Origin: VMCP01 sp965655465
Lineage (GTDB): Bacteria; Bacteroidota; Bacteroidia; NS11-12g; UBA955
Length of the DNA: 11,083 bases
Direction of reading: 5' to 3'
NCBI GenBank assembly: GCA_965655465.1
Contig: CBFHGY010000077.1
Span: 1-11,083, forward strand
Positions 7,502-11,083 of the stretch are shown piece by piece. The position numbers and the translations under genes are program-made. The notes under the pieces were generated by a model, which ran no database searches, had not been told where the DNA came from, and saw only the letters and a list, made by a program, of their open reading frames with translations. The number at the start of each line of letters is the position of its first letter. Within the stretch, counting starts at the first letter, position 1.

Positions 7502-7591
7502 TTGAATTTAGACCAACTAGCCTCGGGAATGTATTTCGTGCCGATTCAAACCAAAGAAGACATTGGTGTAATTCGATTGCTTCGGGAATAG
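7406..7591 (+). pseudogene. Truncated remnant of a T9SS type A C-terminal sorting domain
   Basis: The frame is open from 7406 to a TAG at 7589-7591, preceded by an in-frame TAA at 7403-7405, with no plausible start codon. From 7421 the 56 residues read as the last two thirds of a sorting domain: 'VLRLIDGQAKTI', 'LNLDQLASGMYFVPI' and 'GVIRLLRE' at the end. These correspond to the 'v.iyd.qGk.v', 'l.l..L.sGiYfv.i' and terminal 'g....kLik' strands. The 'SPNP' strand that should come first is absent in all three plus-strand frames, and no passenger domain is present, so this is the 3' stub of a lost surface-protein gene. It lies on the same strand as the next T9SS gene. The break falls near the inverted-repeat arm at 7416-7424. 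Confidence 0.7.
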
Positions 7592-7661
7592 AGGAATCCA
7601 TCATCGTATTCAATTGGCAAACATTTTCACGTAAAGGACTTTGTAAAATTGAAGAGTAAAA

Positions 7662-7686
7662 CCCGATTTTCTTTTTAAAGTTCGGG
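7662..7686. terminator. Weak CCCGA/TCGGG hairpin after the sorting-domain remnant
   Basis: CCCGA (7662-7666) pairs with TCGGG (7682-7686) across a T/A-rich loop that may extend the stem by a few pairs. On the plus strand it lies 71 bases after the remnant's stop and could be the leftover terminator of the lost gene. The run of T directly after the stem is better on the minus strand (TTTTAC). Short stem, low confidence. Confidence 0.3.
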
Positions 7687-7772
7687 CTATTTCATTGTCA
7701 AAACGTGGAAATCAATGTCAATAAACAAGAGTAACACTGTAAAATTGGTTAACTGAATTACCTTTATAATCT

Positions 7773-10700
7773 ATGAGTCATTCTTACCGATTAAAAATTC
7801 TATTCACTTGGATATTAGCATCTACTTTTATTAATCTCAGCTCACAAACATTATGGGGTGTAGGCCGAAACGTTAACAGTCAATTAGCAATTGGTGGCAC
7901 CACAGATCAAACTACGTTCAATCAGGTGGGTACCGCCAACAACTGGTGGAAATTAAGTCTCGGCCAACACGAAGTTGCGGGTATAACTGCAGACTCGGTT
8001 TTATATACGTGGGGCCGAAATTACATCGGCCAACTTGGAATTAATACTTTAACCAATACGGATTCACCAAGCATCGTAAGTTCTGGTAGTAAATGGATCG
8101 ATGTAACTATGGGCTTATCGGATCATTCCCAAGGTATCAAATCGGATGGTACTTTATGGGGTTGGGGAAATGGACAGTTCGGAAAAACGGGATTGGGTGG
8201 AACAACAAATTATTCTACACCTCAAAAAGTGGGTACAGATACCGATTGGAAAACCGTTGTTTCGGGTCACTCCTATTCACTTGCAATAAAAACCAATGGC
8301 ACTTTATACTCTTGGGGAAGAAGATACCGTGGAGTTCTAGCTCGCGGATACACGACTAGTGGTAGCGCTTATTATGCAACTCCTTCACAAGTAAGTCAAA
8401 CGGGAATCACGAACAACGATTGGGTATATTTGGCCACAGGGTATTGGGCCGCTTATGCCATAAAATCCGATGGAACCCTTTGGTCATGGGGTTATGACTT
8501 ATACGGCGAATTGGGCCGAAATGTAACATCCAATACGGCATCCATCACCATTGCACAAATTGGATCCGCTACCTGGACAATGGTTAGCAGTTCTAATGAT
8601 AATTTTGCAGTAGGCTTGCAAACTGATGGCACCATTTGGTCTTGGGGTAGAAATAATCTGGGTCAGCTGGGTATCGGAAGTACTACGGATTACAAAGTTC
8701 CTCAAAAGATAGGAAGCGATAGCAATTGGGCTTACATTTATTCGGGTAATAACTTCGCGATGGCCTTAAAAACGGATGGAACGCTATGGGCTTGGGGCAC
8801 GAATTCTTATTTGGGAATAAATTCTAGTTCTCCCGTTAAATGGGGAACCAATACGAACTGGGCTCAAATTAAAGCATCACAAGATTATGCTTTTGCCTTA
8901 GTTTCGGGTTACGATAACATTTGGACCGGAACTGGAAATTACACCACCACATCCAATTGGTCTGAGTCAGCAACTCCAGGCAACACGGATCGTGTGCAAA
9001 TCAGTGCAGGAACCCTAACCATTAATCAAAAAACACAATTGTCTTCTATGAATGTCAGTTCAGGTGCTACTGTCGTTTTAAATGACACTTTGATTCTCGA
9101 TGAGTTGTACACCGAATCAGGAGCCATTTTAAAACTAAATGGGCACGACCTTGTCATTGGAAACCCTAGTAACATGGATGGTATGGGTGGAACCGATGAT
9201 CTTTTTATTGAGGGAAACTCTTCAAGCAACCTAACGATATACGATAACGATGATCAAAATTTGGTATTAATGAACAGTAAAATTGATTTAGCTTCATTAT
9301 GCAAAAAAGGAACTTCAGGCGCCACATTAACCATTAAAAACGGTCTCATAATACACGATTCGATTCACCTTACCGACGGCGGAACCTTTGCCACAAATTC
9401 ATGTACGGTTACCCTCGCATCTTCCATAAACGGAACGGCAGCAATAACAGCAACCAATGGTACCATATCGGCCGATATAATATTGCAGCAGTACGTGCCA
9501 GGTCGGCGTGTTTTTCGTTTCTTAGGAAATCCGATGAATACTTCCTTACCCTTGTCACAACTTACAGATGACATAGATATCACCGGAACTGGTGGATCCA
9601 ACAATGGTTTTTCCAACACTACAAAAAATAATCCCTCCGCCTTTTATTTTGACGTTGATAACGCCAATAATGAATCCGACGGTTTGAATCCGGGTTGGAC
9701 GGCATTTTCAAATACCTCATCAACTTCCAATTGGCCGCGATATGGTGCTGCATTAATTTATGTTAGAGGAGAAAAAGGCCAAGGAATAGATGGCAATGCC
9801 TATACCCCATCAGCTACAACCATAGATATTTCCGGAAATGTAAATTATGGAGACCAAACAATCACACTGACTAAAGGAGCTAATACAGACTTCATAACCG
9901 TTGCTAACCCCTTTCCTGCAGCCATTAATCTTGGGAATATTCAATCTTCCCAAAGAAATAATTTGGGAAATTCCTTTTATGTTTTTGATGCCAATTTGGG
10001 TAATTATGGAGGGTATATTACACGATCTTGGGGGAGTGATTATATCCTACCAAGCCTTGGTGCATTTGTTACCACTTTAAGCGCGACTGGTTCCATGGTA
10101 ATCAAGGAATCCGACAAATCAACAGGAACGCCAGATAACATATTCACAGAAATTGATGGAAATCAAAAAATAATTTTAGATCTGTTTGTCGGCAATCAAT
10201 TGTATGAACAAACAACCATTATAAAGAACGCCGAAGCTTTTGAAAACCTAGATTATTACGATGCAGAAAAAATGGATAACGCTGGCTTGAATTTCTATTC
10301 AATAGCAACAGATAATACCGAGCTTTCCATTGACGCACGTTCCTTTGATAAAGAAATAACGGAAATCCCACTTGGTTTATGGACAGAAAAGGAAATAACA
10401 CTCACAATAGAGCCACAACTACTTAATATGGAAGGATTTTCCGTTATCTTAAAAGACCTTTACTTAAACAAAAGTATCCCTTTAGATATTGCGGCTAAAG
10501 TTTCATTCACCTTAAATCCGAATGATAATTCTTCTCATGGTAACAACCGTTTTGTGTTAATAATACAAAAGAAAAAGAATCATACTAGCAGGAATCAACA
10601 TCTTAATGCTAACGTATATCCCAACCCGAGTCACGGTCATTTTCATATTTCCGCTAATGATAAAATATACGAATACCGCATATTAAATATTCAAGGTTCC

Positions 10701-10832
10701 GAAATACAAAACAACCAATCGAATAATCAAACAGATTTGGATCTGAATTTGACCCACCTACCTAATGGTCCTTATTTTATTGAAATTCTGACATCACAAG
10801 GTTCAAAAACGCAACTTGTAATTAAACATTAA
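7773..10832 (+). CDS. Secreted RCC1-type seven-bladed propeller protein with T9SS type A sorting domain
   Basis: The 1019-residue protein opens with a signal peptide ('RLKILFTWILASTFINLSS', cleaved near Gln25). Residues ~26-379 form an RCC1-like propeller: the blade motif (L/I)(W/Y)xWG or a close variant occurs seven times, at residues 27, 77, 128, 178, 236, 288 and 338, each after a 'A(I/L)K(S/T)(D/N)GT'-type strand where intact, and with 'GQLGIG'-type turns. Residues ~380-470 match the Bacteroidota 'W.G.G.....SNWS....P...D.V.I' module. Residues ~560-780 match another common surface module ('YVPGRRVFRFLGNPM', 'YGAALIYVRGEKG', 'ITVANPFPAAI'). Residues ~945-1019 are the sorting domain ('ANVYPNPSHGHFHIS', 'YRILNIQGSEI', 'LPNGPYFIEIL'). 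I infer a surface-anchored or released binding protein with no catalytic site. RCC1 here is a fold, and no GTPase-exchange role is implied. The gene stands alone; the ATG at 7773 is fixed by the signal peptide. Confidence 0.92.
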   Translation: MSHSYRLKILFTWILASTFINLSSQTLWGVGRNVNSQLAIGGTTDQTTFNQVGTANNWWKLSLGQHEVAGITADSVLYTWGRNYIGQLGINTLTNTDSPSIVSSGSKWIDVTMGLSDHSQGIKSDGTLWGWGNGQFGKTGLGGTTNYSTPQKVGTDTDWKTVVSGHSYSLAIKTNGTLYSWGRRYRGVLARGYTTSGSAYYATPSQVSQTGITNNDWVYLATGYWAAYAIKSDGTLWSWGYDLYGELGRNVTSNTASITIAQIGSATWTMVSSSNDNFAVGLQTDGTIWSWGRNNLGQLGIGSTTDYKVPQKIGSDSNWAYIYSGNNFAMALKTDGTLWAWGTNSYLGINSSSPVKWGTNTNWAQIKASQDYAFALVSGYDNIWTGTGNYTTTSNWSESATPGNTDRVQISAGTLTINQKTQLSSMNVSSGATVVLNDTLILDELYTESGAILKLNGHDLVIGNPSNMDGMGGTDDLFIEGNSSSNLTIYDNDDQNLVLMNSKIDLASLCKKGTSGATLTIKNGLIIHDSIHLTDGGTFATNSCTVTLASSINGTAAITATNGTISADIILQQYVPGRRVFRFLGNPMNTSLPLSQLTDDIDITGTGGSNNGFSNTTKNNPSAFYFDVDNANNESDGLNPGWTAFSNTSSTSNWPRYGAALIYVRGEKGQGIDGNAYTPSATTIDISGNVNYGDQTITLTKGANTDFITVANPFPAAINLGNIQSSQRNNLGNSFYVFDANLGNYGGYITRSWGSDYILPSLGAFVTTLSATGSMVIKESDKSTGTPDNIFTEIDGNQKIILDLFVGNQLYEQTTIIKNAEAFENLDYYDAEKMDNAGLNFYSIATDNTELSIDARSFDKEITEIPLGLWTEKEITLTIEPQLLNMEGFSVILKDLYLNKSIPLDIAAKVSFTLNPNDNSSHGNNRFVLIIQKKKNHTSRNQHLNANVYPNPSHGHFHISANDKIYEYRILNIQGSEIQNNQSNNQTDLDLNLTHLPNGPYFIEILTSQGSKTQLVIKH

Positions 10833-10870
10833 AATTGAGTGTAGGCTCCTTCAAAAGTGTACATTTTTAA

Positions 10871-10891
10871 AAAGTAAAAAACAGTTACTTT
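10871..10891. terminator. AT-rich hairpin downstream of the RCC1-propeller gene
   Basis: AAAGTAA (10871-10877) and TTACTTT (10885-10891) form a 7-bp perfect inverted repeat with a 7-base loop, 38 bases after the stop codon at 10832. The position suits a terminator, but the stem has a single G-C pair and no clear U tract follows, so the call is weak. Confidence 0.25.
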
Positions 10892-11025
10892 AAGCCGTAT
10901 TCCTAATAAAAATATGATACTTTCCGATTAAGAACAATCAAAAATCAGCCTTTAACAGTGCGGGAATTCCACATCAAGATTTGACTACAATATAAAATAC
11001 AAATTCCTTAGTATTAATAAAAAGT

Positions 11026-11083
11026 TTATTCCAAAGGAATTCCCATGCGCTTCAATTTTGTTTTAATATTATATACATATTGG
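11026..11083 (-). CDS. Possible C-terminus of a minus-strand gene, 5' partial (runs off the right edge)
   Basis: On the minus strand the frame is open from the window edge to a TAA at 11028-11026 and ends '...NIKTKLKRMGIPLE'. This basic amphipathic tail resembles the recognition-helix end of a Fis-type helix-turn-helix, though 18 residues are too few to assign a family. If real, it converges with the RCC1-propeller gene across a 193-base gap. The competing reading is an ATG on the plus strand at 11045 opening a hydrophobic N-terminus ('MRFNFVLILYTYW'). Sequence beyond the edge would decide between them. Confidence 0.35.
   Translation of the reverse strand, partial: QYVYNIKTKLKRMGIPLE

Larger units (their letters stand above)
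7254..7772. other. 519-base intergenic region between divergent transcription units
   Basis: This gap separates the minus-strand fibre pair from the plus-strand RCC1-propeller gene, so it should hold both promoters. It contains a possible promoter (7262-7313), a cluster of TTTTCAGGG/CCCTGAAAA inverted repeats (7346-7501), an in-frame remnant of a T9SS sorting domain (7406-7591) and a weak CCCGA/TCGGG hairpin (7662-7686). No complete gene or RNA gene was recognised. Just before the ATG at 7773, TACCTTTA (7759-7766) resembles the Bacteroidota -7 box TAnnTTTG, but it is too close to the start to be trusted. Confidence 0.7.

Noticed and set aside
9365..9619. Open frame on the minus strand inside the RCC1-propeller gene
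   Set aside because: It is fully contained in a clearly coding region with recognisable modules on the plus strand, and has no domain of its own.
11002..11041. 8-bp inverted repeat AATTCCTT / AAGGAATT at the right edge
   Set aside because: The 24-base AT-rich loop and the overlap with a possible coding end make a functional hairpin unlikely. EcoRI-like AATTCC strings recur by chance in this AT-rich tail.

Overview
The window looks like chromosomal DNA from a member of the Bacteroidota, probably a Flavobacteriales- or Sphingobacteriales-type environmental bacterium. The DNA is AT-rich and there are no clear Shine-Dalgarno sequences. Several large secreted proteins end in a type IX secretion system (T9SS) type A C-terminal sorting domain, recognisable from a VSPNP/VYPNP motif, a middle 'Y..QG.E' strand and a late 'L..G.Y.I.I' strand. 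The region encodes exported and cell-surface proteins only. I see no metabolic, informational, tRNA, rRNA, CRISPR or transposase genes.

Layout. (1) Bases 2-1135, plus strand: 3' part of a surface protein built of ~48-residue 'CDS' cysteine repeats with a T9SS sorting domain; its 5' end lies outside the window. (2) Bases 1156-3312, plus strand, 20 bases downstream and probably co-transcribed: a propeller-like secreted protein with two Ig-like modules and a T9SS sorting domain. (3) Bases 3500-7253, minus strand: a tandem pair of paralogous secreted fibre proteins one base apart. Each has a Sec signal peptide, a Bacteroidota 'VGIGTTNP...GFLPPRMT' head, a phage-tail-fibre DUF2793-like module, a low-complexity shaft, and a C-terminal intramolecular chaperone/peptidase S74 domain with an intact SDRRLK Ser/Lys dyad, followed by a coiled coil. 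(4) Bases 7254-7772: a 519-base non-coding stretch holding a decayed T9SS sorting-domain fragment and a set of TTTTCAGGG/CCCTGAAAA inverted repeats. (5) Bases 7773-10832, plus strand: a 1019-residue secreted protein with a seven-bladed RCC1-type propeller, a Bacteroidota surface-protein stalk and a T9SS sorting domain. (6) Bases 10833-11083: an AT-rich intergenic tail with a possible C-terminus of a minus-strand gene at the edge.

How it fits together. The plus-strand proteins should cross the inner membrane by Sec and the outer membrane by T9SS, ending on the surface or outside. The two fibre proteins lack a T9SS sorting domain. By homology to phage tailspikes they should trimerise through the C-terminal chaperone domain and then cut it off. 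The functional roles (adhesion, surface decoration) are inferred; no enzyme active site is visible apart from the S74 autoprotease dyads. The most notable features are the duplicated phage-derived self-cleaving fibre module and the sorting-domain remnant overlapping an inverted-repeat cluster.
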